DNA of 64,000 nt from MFD01213-c1 sp963704405 (GTDB lineage: Bacteria > Planctomycetota > Phycisphaerae > Tepidisphaerales > Tepidisphaeraceae). Location: assembly GCA_963704405.1 (NCBI GenBank), contig OY969903.1, positions 1,984,001 to 2,048,000 of the forward strand, in the 5' to 3' direction. The notes below the pieces were generated by a model. It was not told the origin of the DNA, did no database searches, and saw only the letters and a list, made by a program, of their open reading frames with translations. A program made the position numbers and the translations under genes. Below, in pieces: positions 26,902-35,723 of the stretch (positions are counted from its first letter, which is position 1; each line of letters opens with the position of its first letter).

Positions 26902-27729
26902 ATGACCGGCAATATTCTCGAACAGATCATCGAAACCAAGAAGCTGGAAGTCGCAGAGCGCAAACTCCGCGTCAGCGTCGAATCCCTCAAAGAAACCATC
27001 ACCACCCTTGGCCGCCCCCGCAATTTCTTCCAGGCGGTCAGCAAAGACCCCAAAACCGCCAGGCCCGCCAAGCTGTTAAACCTGATCGCCGAGGTGAAGA
27101 AAGCCTCTCCCAGCGCCGGTGTGATTCGTCCCGATTTTGATCCTGTAAAAATCGCCCGGGAATACGCCGCCGCCGGTGCCGACGCGCTCAGCGTCCTCAC
27201 TGATGAAAAATATTTCCAGGGCCACCTCGATTACATCCACGCGATCCGCGACGTCGTAAAGCTGCCGGTCCTGCGGAAGGATTTCATTATCGATCCCTAC
27301 CAGGTGTACGAAAGCCGCGCCGCCGGCGCGGATGCCATCCTGCTGATCGCTGAATGCCTCGAAGCCAGCGAGATGATCGACCTGCAGATCCTGGCGACCG
27401 AGCTGAATCTAACCTGCCTGATCGAGGTGCATGATCTGGACAACCTGATGCGCATGCGCGACCACGTCATCGGCTTCCCCCATCGCAGCTACAGCCTTCT
27501 GGGCATCAACAACCGCGACCTCCGCACTTTCAAAACCGACCTGGGCACCACGCTCCGCGTCACCGAGCTGGTGGAAGATCGATCCATCTTGGTCAGTGAA
27601 AGCGGCATCAACACCAACGAAGACATAAAAAAGCTCGCCCAAGCCGGCGTCCAGGCCGTCCTCGTCGGCGAAAGCCTCATGCGAAGCCCCAACATCTCCC
27701 AGAAAATCCAGGACATGTTTCGCCCATAG
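26902..27729 (+). CDS. trpC: Indole-3-glycerol phosphate synthase
   Basis: Closes the indole ring in tryptophan biosynthesis. About 275 residues from the ATG at 26902 (MTGNILEQIIETKKLEVAER); the open frame to 26839 is not conserved in type. It is a TIM barrel with the catalytic lysine in LIAEVKKASPSAGVI, plus FDPVKIAREYAAAGADALSV, LTDEKYFQGHLDYI, LRKDFIIDPYQVYESRAAGA, the IEVHD motif, GINNRDLRTF and SESGI. All are family hallmarks. It stands alone, with no other trp gene in the window. Confidence 0.95.
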   Translation: MTGNILEQIIETKKLEVAERKLRVSVESLKETITTLGRPRNFFQAVSKDPKTARPAKLLNLIAEVKKASPSAGVIRPDFDPVKIAREYAAAGADALSVLTDEKYFQGHLDYIHAIRDVVKLPVLRKDFIIDPYQVYESRAAGADAILLIAECLEASEMIDLQILATELNLTCLIEVHDLDNLMRMRDHVIGFPHRSYSLLGINNRDLRTFKTDLGTTLRVTELVEDRSILVSESGINTNEDIKKLAQAGVQAVLVGESLMRSPNISQKIQDMFRP

Positions 27730-27870
27730 CACACTGCCGAATTCAATACGCGCCGTTTCTCCGCCTCGATCCCCATCCAAAGCGCAGCGCAACACCGCAC
27801 GGGACTTTTTGCCACGGGCTGCTGCGCGATATCGATGAAAGTTGTGATTGCGATCCGGTGAGGCCTTCGC

Positions 27871-28771
27871 CTATGCCTTCATCGCTTCAACGCCACCCAT
27901 GATTTCCGAAAGCTCGGTGGTGATCTGGCTCTGCCGGGCGCGGTTGTATTGCATTGTCAAAGACTTCACCATCTTGTCGGCGTTGTCGGTGGCGCTCTTC
28001 ATCGCGATCATTCTGGCAACGTTTTCGCTGGTGGTCGCGTCCAGGAAAGCCTGGAACAGCGCGCTCTTAACGGTGAGCGGCAGCAGTTCGTCAAGCAGCG
28101 TCTTTGGATCAGGGGAGAAGTCGTAAACCGTCTCGGTCTTTGTCTGCCCCGGTGCGGCGCCGGCCGCCTGAGCGGCGGGGGCTGCCAGCGGCAACAACTG
28201 CACGGCTTCCGCCTTCTGCGTGCTCGCGCTGATGAAGTTCATGTATATCACATATACCGCATCGACTTTGCCGCTGGTGAACTGCTCGATGAAGTCGTTG
28301 CCCACGCGATCGATATCGGCAAATTTCGGCTGGTCGGCGAACTGATCGAATCGCTTCGTGATCGTTCGGCGCTGGAAGTTGAAATAGCTGACCCCCTTCT
28401 TGCCGGAAACGTAAAGCTCGATCGTCTTTCCCGCCGCCTCCTGCTGGCGAATAAATACGTTGGCGGCACGCAGCACGCTGCCGTTGTAGGCCCCGGCCAA
28501 ACCGCGGTCGCTGGTGATGACGACAACCGCGATGCGTTGGGTGCGTTCGCCTTCACCAGGATTGCGGAGCAGCGGATGCTCGACATCGCCGATGTTGGTC
28601 GCCAGCTCCGCGACGAGCTCGCGGACTTTTCGCGTATACGGTTTGGTTGCCACGGCGCAGTTCGAGCGCCTTCTGGAACTTCGCCGTCGCGATCATCTGC
28701 ATCGTCTTGGTGATCTTCCGAATATTGCGGACCGCCTTGCGGCGTTTTACGATTGCGCGTGCCTTGGCCAT
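27871..28771 (-). CDS. atpG: F1 ATP synthase gamma subunit, frameshifted
   Basis: Central rotor stalk of F-type ATP synthase. The N-terminal helix (AIVKRRKAVRNIRKITKTMQ, then MIATAKFQKALE) starts at 28771. Near 28654-28660 there is one extra base. The protein resumes as VATKPYTRKVRELVAELATN, then ITSDRGLAGAYNGSVLRAAN, and ends with the conserved C-terminal helix MKSATDNADKMVKSLTMQYN, then RARQSQITTELSEIMGG. Read across the shift it has about 300 residues, usual for AtpG. A segment rich in Ala, Pro and Gln (about residues 200-220) is an insertion. No other atp gene is nearby. The previous gene on this strand, 66 bases away, is the UvrD-type helicase. No clear ribosome-binding site. Confidence 0.88.
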
Positions 28772-28836
28772 GGGCGGGAATTATGGTCAAAACGGGCGCT
28801 ACTGCAAGGCGATGTAAAAGGCGTGCAAAGAAGAAT

Positions 28837-30897
28837 TTAGCATCGTCTGTTTGAGGCTGGGGATTTGTCGGTTGATTGAACCGCCGCTGCAATCGCCGCC
28901 GCAGGGCGAATGCCGAAGCGGGCATCGTTGATGGCGCTGTCGTATTCGTCTTTGGTCATCAGGCCGGCTTCCAACAGGAATCGGCTGGGGAGGCTGGGTT
29001 TATAGCGGGCGGTTTTGCTTCGCGTAAAGACGTCCTGCCGCGCCTGGCACCAGGTGACCCGGAGCAGCTTGCGGGCGCGGGTGAAACCGACGTAGCAAAG
29101 GCGGCGTTCTTCATTGAGGCCGGCGTCGGCCCGGTCGCCAATGGCTTTTTCGTGGGGGAGGATGCCGTGTTCGACGCCAATCATGTAGACCACGTCAAAT
29201 TCGAGTCCCTTGGAGGCGTGCAGCGACATCAGCCGCACCGCGTTGTCATCATGAGTGGTGTCGCTTTCAGTATAAAGCGAGATGCTCTGGAGATAATCAG
29301 CGATCGTGGCACGCGGAGTGGTGCGGCAGAACTCGGCTATGCTGTTCACAAGCTCATTCACGTTCCGCTGGCGCGCTTCGTATTCACCTTTGTCTTCATA
29401 GCGGTCTTTCAGCCACGCGTCATAATCCGTGCGTTTGAGGATTTCAACGGCGACTTCAGCGACGGATGATGCGGACATGTCAATACAAAATACCCCCAGC
29501 GCTTCATCGCACGCGCGGCGGGCCGCCTCACTTAGCGGTTTGCCGTTTTCATCCCGCACCTCTTCAGCCCTGGCAAGCGTGGAGATCAGGTCCATGTGAT
29601 GCTGCTCGGCGTGCGATTCGAGCCGCCCGATCAGTGCGTCCCCTAAACCGCGGGCAGGTTTGTTGGCGATTCGCGCGAAGGAAATGCCATCTTTGGGATT
29701 ACAAAGAAAGCGCAGCATGGAGAGGATATCTTTGACTTCCATGCGGTCGTAATAGCTGCCGCTGCCGACGACGATGCAGGGGATTTGCCGTTTGGCCAGC
29801 GCTTGTTCCACCAGGCGGCTCATGTCATTGGTGCGATAAAAGACTGCCATCTCACGAAGCGGAACGCCCGTGCGCATCAGCGTGTGGATATTAAGCGCGA
29901 CCACCTCGGCTTCATCTTCGGGCCGGGGAAGTTTTGCGCATTTCACGGGCTCGCCTCGCTGATTGATCGTTTTGAAGTCGATCGGAATGCGATTGGATGA
30001 GCAGCGGATCAGTGCGTCGGCGGCCTCAATGACTTCAGGTGTGGAGCGATAATTCACGCCGAGTTTGATGATTCTGCACTTGCCGGTCTTGGCTTCGCCG
30101 TTGCGAATGAATCGCGGGATGCTGTCGGGGCTTGCCCCGCGCCATTCGTAAATGCTTTGATCGGCGTCGCCGACGGCGAGCAAGTTGTCTTCTTCGCCCG
30201 TGAGAAGCTCGACAATTTCATTTTGTGCGCGGTTGGTGTCCTGGTATTCGTCGACCTGGATAAAGCGGAATTTCTTTTGCAGGCGCTCGCGAACGCCCGG
30301 GGCTTCGCGGAGCAGGCGAACGGTTTCAGACAGCAGGCCGCTGAAGTCGCATTGATTGCGCGACCGCAGGATTTCGGTGTATTTGCGCATGACCGAAAGC
30401 TCTTTCTGATCGACCTTTCTTTGCCTTCCCTCGGCCGCGCTGTTCAGTTCGCGATCATCCCCCAGGTTCTCGCGCCAGTCGTTCACGACCATCGCGAGTA
30501 TGCGTGCTTGCGGTTTGGTGGGTTCCATGCCGCGCTTGCGGGCGACTTGCAGGAGCAGGTCGATCTGGTCGTCAGAATCGCAGACGGTCATTTTTTCGGT
30601 ATAGCCAAGCGATGCGCCCATTCGGCGGAGGATGATCCCGCAGAGGCCGTGAAAGTTGCTGATAAAGACTTTCTGCGCTGCTTCGCCGTGGACGGTGGCA
30701 ATGCGGTCGCGCATCTCATCGCGGGCCTTATTCGTGAACGTGAGGCAGAGAATATTCTGAGCCGCGACCCCTTTGCGGATGAGGCGGCCGGTTCGTTCGG
30801 TGAGGGTCTTTGTCTTTCCTGAGCCCGGGCCGGCGAGCGTGAGGATGCGGCCATGAACGTGGTCCGCGACTTCTTCCTGCTCGGGGTTCAACTGCAT
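28837..30897 (-). CDS. UvrD/PcrA-family superfamily 1 DNA helicase
   Basis: ATP-dependent 3'-5' DNA helicase of 686 residues. Motifs in order: Q motif LNPEQEEV, Walker A LAGPGSGKTKTL (Lys27), Ia LTFTNKARDEM, motif II VDEYQDTNRAQ, motif III VGDADQSIYEWRGA, motif IV LGVNYRST, motif V MSLHASKGLEFDVVY, motif VI EERRLCYVGFTRAR. The domain arrangement fits UvrD/PcrA/Rep, which act in mismatch and excision repair and replication restart. The C-terminus ends with an Ala-rich tail and no UvrD-type Tudor-like domain that I can see. I leave the symbol open between uvrD and pcrA. Confidence 0.93.
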   Translation of the reverse strand: MQLNPEQEEVADHVHGRILTLAGPGSGKTKTLTERTGRLIRKGVAAQNILCLTFTNKARDEMRDRIATVHGEAAQKVFISNFHGLCGIILRRMGASLGYTEKMTVCDSDDQIDLLLQVARKRGMEPTKPQARILAMVVNDWRENLGDDRELNSAAEGRQRKVDQKELSVMRKYTEILRSRNQCDFSGLLSETVRLLREAPGVRERLQKKFRFIQVDEYQDTNRAQNEIVELLTGEEDNLLAVGDADQSIYEWRGASPDSIPRFIRNGEAKTGKCRIIKLGVNYRSTPEVIEAADALIRCSSNRIPIDFKTINQRGEPVKCAKLPRPEDEAEVVALNIHTLMRTGVPLREMAVFYRTNDMSRLVEQALAKRQIPCIVVGSGSYYDRMEVKDILSMLRFLCNPKDGISFARIANKPARGLGDALIGRLESHAEQHHMDLISTLARAEEVRDENGKPLSEAARRACDEALGVFCIDMSASSVAEVAVEILKRTDYDAWLKDRYEDKGEYEARQRNVNELVNSIAEFCRTTPRATIADYLQSISLYTESDTTHDDNAVRLMSLHASKGLEFDVVYMIGVEHGILPHEKAIGDRADAGLNEERRLCYVGFTRARKLLRVTWCQARQDVFTRSKTARYKPSLPSRFLLEAGLMTKDEYDSAINDARFGIRPAAAIAAAVQSTDKSPASNRRC

Positions 30898-30986
30898 AAA
30901 TCAGCCGCGGGAAAAACCATCGCAGCGGCCGGTGGGAGCATATGGGGGAGCAGGTGAAATGCAACCGGGGAGCGCTCTTTTCAAAA

Positions 30987-32434
30987 TCACTTCACTGCAA
31001 TGCGGTCCAGCGGTTCTGCAGATTTTGGCAGCGCGACAGAATCAAGCGATGCAGGCGCTTCTGCGGGGAGATTTGCCATTGCATCATTGGCATTCCTTTT
31101 CAGCCGTCGCCAAAGCGTGCTGTAATTGATGCCCAGGATGGAGGCGGCTCCTTTAACCGTTCCCGCGGCCGCCAGCACGCCCCGGATGTGGAGGTCTTCA
31201 ATCATTTCCAACGGCACCAGGTCGCCGGGAAGATAGGTTGGTGATGAGGCCAGGAAATTCGGTGGGAAATGTTTAAGTTCGATCGTATCCGAAGGGCACA
31301 GGATCACGGCGCGCTCAACAAGATTTCGCAGTTCTCGCTGGTTGCCCGGCCAGTTGTGGCGCTCCAGCGCATTGAGCGCATCGTTCGTGAAGCCCGTCAT
31401 ATTCCGGCTGGCTTGCCGGTTGTAATATGCCAGATATTTTTCGGCCAGCGGGCGAATGTCTTCCGGACGCTCGCGAAGCGGCGGGATGTCAATCCGGACG
31501 ACATCCAGCGCAAGCTGCAATTCGCGCCGAAAACGCTGGCGGCGAACGGCATCGGATAAATCGACGCTGGTAGTGGCGACAATTCGAACGTCCGCCTCGC
31601 GTACCCGGAAATCATCGCGGCGTTCATATTGGTTTTCATTAAGCAGCCGCTCGATCTTCGGTTGAATGCTCGGCGGGAGAGAGGCGATCTCGTCGAGCAC
31701 AAGCGTGCCGCCCTGGCAGAACACAATGCGGCCGATTCTTTCCGGTGGTGCATCGCTTCCTGCTTCTGATGCGAGTCCGAAAAGCTCTTCCTCCAATAAA
31801 TCAGCGGCGATGTGGCAGGCGGTGATGCCCAACGGCGCAGCCGCGCCGGACTCCATGCATGTACCGCCCGGGCGAGATGACTTTTGCCCGTCCCCACTTC
31901 CCCGCAGATAAGCACAGGGGCTTTGCTCGCCGCGACCTGGCGCGCCATATCAAATGCGCATTGCATCTGTGCATTGCCAGTTTCAAAGTCCGCATCAGGA
32001 TCGTTGCCGAGCACGGCCTGGAGCGATTCGATTTTCAGTTCCAATCGCCGCCGCTCCGCGACGCTTCGTGTGACAAGTTCTACCTGGGCAGGGGCGAAAG
32101 GCTTTGGCAGATAATCCGTTGCGCCAAGCCGCATGGCTTCGACAGCGGTTTCCACTGAAGCATACGCCGTTATGACGATGATCTTGGCGCGTGGGTTGAA
32201 AGCCAGCAGCGGCCCGATGTAATCCAGGCCATTTTCGTTGCCCAGCCGCAGGTCCAGAAAGATCAGATCAAAAACATGATTGGCGGCTTCCACCAGGGCA
32301 GCCTGCGGTTGAGTATGCGAAGTCACCTTGTGGCCATTCATTTCAAGACAAGCCGCGAGTGTGATCAGGATATTAATTTCGTCATCGATGATCAGGACGC
32401 GCAAAGGAGAAATTGCTGCCTGATCATTAACCAT
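30987..32434 (-). CDS. NtrC-like response regulator lacking GAFTGA, frameshifted
   Basis: A three-domain regulator: receiver (VLIIDDEINILI, phospho-acceptor Asp in LIFLDLRLGNENG, ITAYAS, YLPKPF), AAA+ domain and Fis-type helix-turn-helix (GVLAAAGTVKGAASILGINY, STLWRRLKR). Walker A is GEVGTGKS and Walker B TLVLDE. One base is missing at about 31841-31850, just after Walker A, and the protein resumes as PLGITACHIAADLLEEELFG. The sigma-54-contacting loop GAFTGA should follow ELFG, but LASEAGSDAPPERIGRI stands there instead, so contact with sigma-54 is doubtful. It lies about 0.9 kb from amtB, on the opposite strand and diverging from it. Nitrogen control is inferred from context. Confidence 0.87.
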
Positions 32435-33067
32435 ATCTTCTCGGATGCGTATTCGATCGGTCTTTAGAACGAACCCTCAAGGCCTGCCGGTCGGCGGAAG
32501 GCCCTGAGATCAGTCCGCATGAGCCGTGCCAGAGGCCGCACCCTGCATAACGCCTGCGCTCCCATACGCGTTATCCGGCTCCCAACCGCTGCGCGAAAAC
32601 ATATGACCCGGAACAGTGCGATCAACAGATGCACACAAAAGAGGCAATCGACTACGCGTTTGCTGGTGATTGCATAATGAACATGGGATAGTCGATCCGA
32701 ACGAGAACCCCTTCGTATCTATACGATTATACGATTGCAAAACGCCTATATTTATAAAATTAGTGACTAAACAAATTGCACAAAGCGAGTAATAACTAAA
32801 CTTAAGCGACATTAGAAGGTAAAAAAGTGAAATAATTAACACATAAAATCATTTTTATTAAAGACTTAGGTTTAATGAGGCAAATTTCGGCAGTAGGTTT
32901 TGTTTTTGGCGCGATTCGCTGTCATCATGCCAACCGGAGGTAAGCCATAAGAAGATCCGTGCTTTTAGACAATCCTGCGAAATGTGGCTAAGTCACCTTA
33001 CAACCGACAACCAACGAGATCAGCCCACTTCAACCGCCTCCTCATTGTTCGCGCTAATAACGACTTT

Positions 33068-33083
33068 TTTGCGCACGCGCAAA
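33068..33083. promoter_or_regulatory. 16-bp palindrome upstream of amtB promoter
   Basis: TTTGCGCACGCGCAAA is TTTGCGC and GCGCAAA around a two-base centre. Its distance of about 125 bases before the -24 element is usual for an upstream activator site of a sigma-54 promoter. No protein can be named from the sequence. Confidence 0.45.
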
Positions 33084-33177
33084 GCAGGACAGTTGCCATT
33101 ATCGCCCATAATCCATCCCCGCCCGATACTGAGCATGCGCACTTCTTAGGCGGGAGAATCATTCGTGCGATCGGTGG

Positions 33178-33191
33178 TGACAACGTTGTCA
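33178..33191. promoter_or_regulatory. 14-bp palindrome next to amtB promoter
   Basis: TGACAACGTTGTCA is a perfect dyad ending 15 bases before the -24 element. It could be an operator for a repressor or activator. This is inferred from symmetry and position. Confidence 0.45.
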
Positions 33192-33206
33192 TCGCTCAAA
33201 TCTAGA

Positions 33207-33221
33207 TGGCACAACCTTTGC
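33207..33221 (+). promoter_or_regulatory. Sigma-54 promoter of amtB
   Basis: TGGCACAACCTTTGC has the invariant GG and GC pairs at correct -24/-12 spacing (TGGCAC, five bases, TTGC). The transcript would start about 12 bases downstream, leaving a leader of roughly 120 bases before amtB. Sigma-54 control of ammonium transporter operons is well known in other bacteria. Confidence 0.8.
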
Positions 33222-33355
33222 CAAATCGGTGTTATCCCGCGTGAGCGATCGGTATCGCTTAGCGCCAGGATGGGCATTGAGTTTTTACATCAAGATCAAT
33301 CGACGGCCGAGGGTGTCGGCCGCGCGAACCTGTCACCTCCTTAGGAGCATGCTTT

Positions 33356-35126
33356 ATGAGTGCTATGTTGAAGAATGGGCCAAGGCTCTCTTATCCAGAG
33401 AAGCTTTCCCGACTTGCGTTGCGAATGCGCGATCCCGAATGGCGACGTTATGGGATGACGCTGATGGCTGGAAAGATGCTCGGTCTGGCCTTGTTGGCCG
33501 CGATCATCATCGCCATCACCGTTCTCCCCAGTCTGATGAGCGGAACGGCCCACGGACAGGACGCGGCGGCAACCCAGTCGACCACCACGTCGATGCCCGC
33601 CGCCGCCCCGGCAATGCCCGTGATGCCCGCCGATCTCTCGGACATGGGCAAAAACCCGACGATCAATCCCATCAATACCGCATGGACACTCGTCGCGGCC
33701 TTCCTCGTGTTCTGCATGCAGGCAGGCTTCACAATGCTCGAAGCCGGTTTCTGTCGATCCCGCGAAACCGTCAACGTGCTCGTCGAATGCGTATTCGATA
33801 CCTGCCTGTGCGGGTTCCTTTACTACACATGGGGTTACGCGTTTATGTTCGGGGCCGGCAATGGTTTGATCGGCTGGCATGATCCCAACGATGCCACCAA
33901 GAGCTGGTTCTTCCTCAAGGGCATCACCGCCATGACAACCTATGGCGGTACCGGTGTGCCGGTGCTCGCTCACTGGGTCTTCCAGTTTGCCTTCGCCGAC
34001 TGCGCTTCGACCATCTGCTCGGGCACGATGATCGGCCGCACCGATTTCATCGGCGATATCCTTTACTCGGTCTGCGTCTCTGGCTTCATCTATCCGATCA
34101 TCGGCCACTGGGCCTGGGGACCGGATGGCTTCCTCTACACCATGGGCGGTCTGAACCAGACAGCCACCTGGACGAACTACACACACTTCCTGCCGAACTT
34201 CGGCATGAACTTCCACGACTTCGCCGGTTCAACGGTCGTTCACTCGATCGGTGGTTGGATCGCACTCGCCGGTGGCATTTGCCTTGGGCCACGTATTGGC
34301 CGCAAGTTCAAGCGCGACGGCGGTGGGCCGATGCTTCCGCACGACCTGGTCATGGGCGTTATCGGCGGCTTCCTCCTCTGGTTCGGCTGGTATGGCTTCA
34401 ACCCCGGCTCTTCGCTGTCCGCCATGGATTTCGGTGGAATCGGTCGCATCTCTGCCAACACAACCCTTGCCGCCTGCACAGGCGGTCTGGCAGCGGAATT
34501 CTTCATCTACCTTCCGCACCAAAAAGTGGGACGCAGGAGCGATCACCAACGGCTTCCTGGCCGGTCTCGTCGCCATCACCTGCCCCTGCTACTGGGTCAG
34601 CCCCACCGGCGCATGCATCCTGGGCGCTGTTGCCGGGATCATCGTGATCCTCGGTGTCGACCTGCTTGAATTCCTCCGCATCGATGATCCCATCGGTGCA
34701 TGGCCGGTTCACGGTCTGTGCGGCATCTGGGGAACGCTCTCGCTCGGTCTGTTCGCCAGCGGTGAATACTCTGCCGCAGGCAGCAGTCCCACCGGCATCC
34801 CCGTGACTGACGGCACGGCCGGTTGGGCCCTCACCGGCCTGTTCTATGGCGGTGGTTGGAAAGTCTTCATCGGTCAGTGCATCGGCAGCGGCATCATCTG
34901 CGCGGCAACGTTCGCAATTGCAATGGCCGTCTTCGGTGTTCTTAACCTCTTCGGACGGCTTCGCATCTCCGAAGAAGGCGAACTCGAAGGCCTCGACATC
35001 CACGAGCATGGCATCTCCGCTTACCCCGAGTATGTCATCTCCGCCCTCGCTGCTCCGCAGGGAATGCCCGAGGACACTGTCAACTACTCTTCCAGGAAAG
35101 ATCGCATGGCCGAGCTCGTGAAGTAA
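33356..35126 (+). CDS. amtB: Ammonium transporter AmtB, frameshifted
   Basis: Trimeric inner-membrane ammonium channel. AGGAG lies ten bases before the ATG at 33356. An N-terminal extension of about 90 residues includes a hydrophobic helix (LGLALLAAIIIAITVLPSLM) and a Pro/Ala/Met linker. The Amt core begins with NTAWTLVAAFLVFCMQAGFT and continues with MLEAGFCRSRETVNVL, HFLPNFGMNFHDFAGSTVVH, and LVMGVIGGFLLWFGWYGFNP with GSSL. At 34514-34515 there is one extra C. The protein resumes as TKKWDAGAITNGFLAGLVAI and reaches VHGLCGIWGTLSLGLFA, with the conserved second pore histidine. The total read-through is about 590 residues. The PII gene follows, and both probably share the sigma-54 promoter. 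Confidence 0.92.
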
Positions 35127-35240
35127 CCGTCCGAAGGACGTATCAACGAGTCTCATGCAGCAACCCCCTCGGCTTGATCGGTGAGTCCCATGTTCATGTT
35201 CGACTCACCGATCGAGCCGGAGGTTTTAGGAGTCAAGCAT

Positions 35241-35585
35241 ATGAAAATGATCGTCGCAATTATTCGCCCCGAGCGGCTGGAAGCCGTGCAGACGGCGCTC
35301 GGAGCGCACGAAATCTATCTGATGACCGTATCAGATGTCCGCGGCTGCGGCCGGCAGCGCGGGTTCACCGAGCAATACCGCGGAAACCAGGTGCTCATCC
35401 GCCTTCTTTCCAAGGTAAAGCTGGAAATCGCCGTGAACGATAATTTCGTTCAACCCGCGGTCGAAGCCATCAAGACCGCGGCCCATTCCGGCAAGATCGG
35501 TGACGGCAAGATTTTTGTGTTGCCGCTCGAAGAGGCATACCGCATCCGCACCGGCGAGGAAGGCAGCATTGCCATCGGGCCGTGA
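35241..35585 (+). CDS. Nitrogen regulatory protein PII (GlnB/GlnK type), Val at position 51
   Basis: A 114-residue trimeric signal protein that senses 2-oxoglutarate and ATP/ADP and normally gates AmtB. The ATG at 35241 has AGGAG nine bases upstream; the ATG at 35181 is not supported. The fold is clear (MKMIVAIIRPERLEAVQTAL, GCGRQRGFTEQYRG, KVKLEIAV, GKIGDGKIFVLPLEEAYRIR, TGEEG). In the T-loop, residues 46-51 read YRGNQV, so the uridylylated Tyr51 of enteric PII is Val here and control by GlnD seems impossible at that position. The location 114 bases after amtB argues for a GlnK role. Confidence 0.93.
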   Translation: MKMIVAIIRPERLEAVQTALGAHEIYLMTVSDVRGCGRQRGFTEQYRGNQVLIRLLSKVKLEIAVNDNFVQPAVEAIKTAAHSGKIGDGKIFVLPLEEAYRIRTGEEGSIAIGP

Positions 35586-35612
35586 GAACTTCCTTCAGAC
35601 TGTAAATGAATG

Positions 35613-35646
35613 AAAAGCCCCGCGTGGAAAACACGCGGGGCTTTTT
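35613..35646. terminator. Bidirectional terminator after the PII gene
   Basis: AAAAGCCCCGCGTG pairs perfectly with CACGCGGGGCTTTT around GAAAA, with A and T tracts on either side. It ends the amtB-PII transcript and, from the other side, the pectate lyase transcript. Confidence 0.92.
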
Positions 35647-35723
35647 CGTGGCGCGGCGTATCGCCCGTATCGAACGCACGCAAGACACCCATCCTGCCAA
35701 AGATATCCCCGAAAATAGTTTCT

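Larger units (their letters stand above)
32435..33206. other. AT-rich divergent control region
   Basis: About 770 bases between the NtrC-like gene and the amtB promoter. From about 32690 to 32890 the sequence is strikingly A/T-rich compared with the rest of the window. On the minus strand a TATAAT box (plus coordinates 32726-32731) could serve the regulator gene. Frames such as 32510-32842 (minus) and 32984-33205 (plus) look non-coding. Two palindromes in the right part are listed separately. Confidence 0.5.

Noticed and set aside
32510..32842. 110-residue minus-strand frame in the AT-rich region
   Set aside because: It has no ribosome-binding site and a mixed composition (hydrophobic start from AT-rich DNA, then unrelated sequence), so it is probably chance.
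34500..34530. Programmed ribosomal frameshift in amtB
   Set aside because: The site, one extra C in CTTCCGCACC, is no known slippery sequence, and nine other shifts of the same kind occur nearby. An assembly error explains it better.
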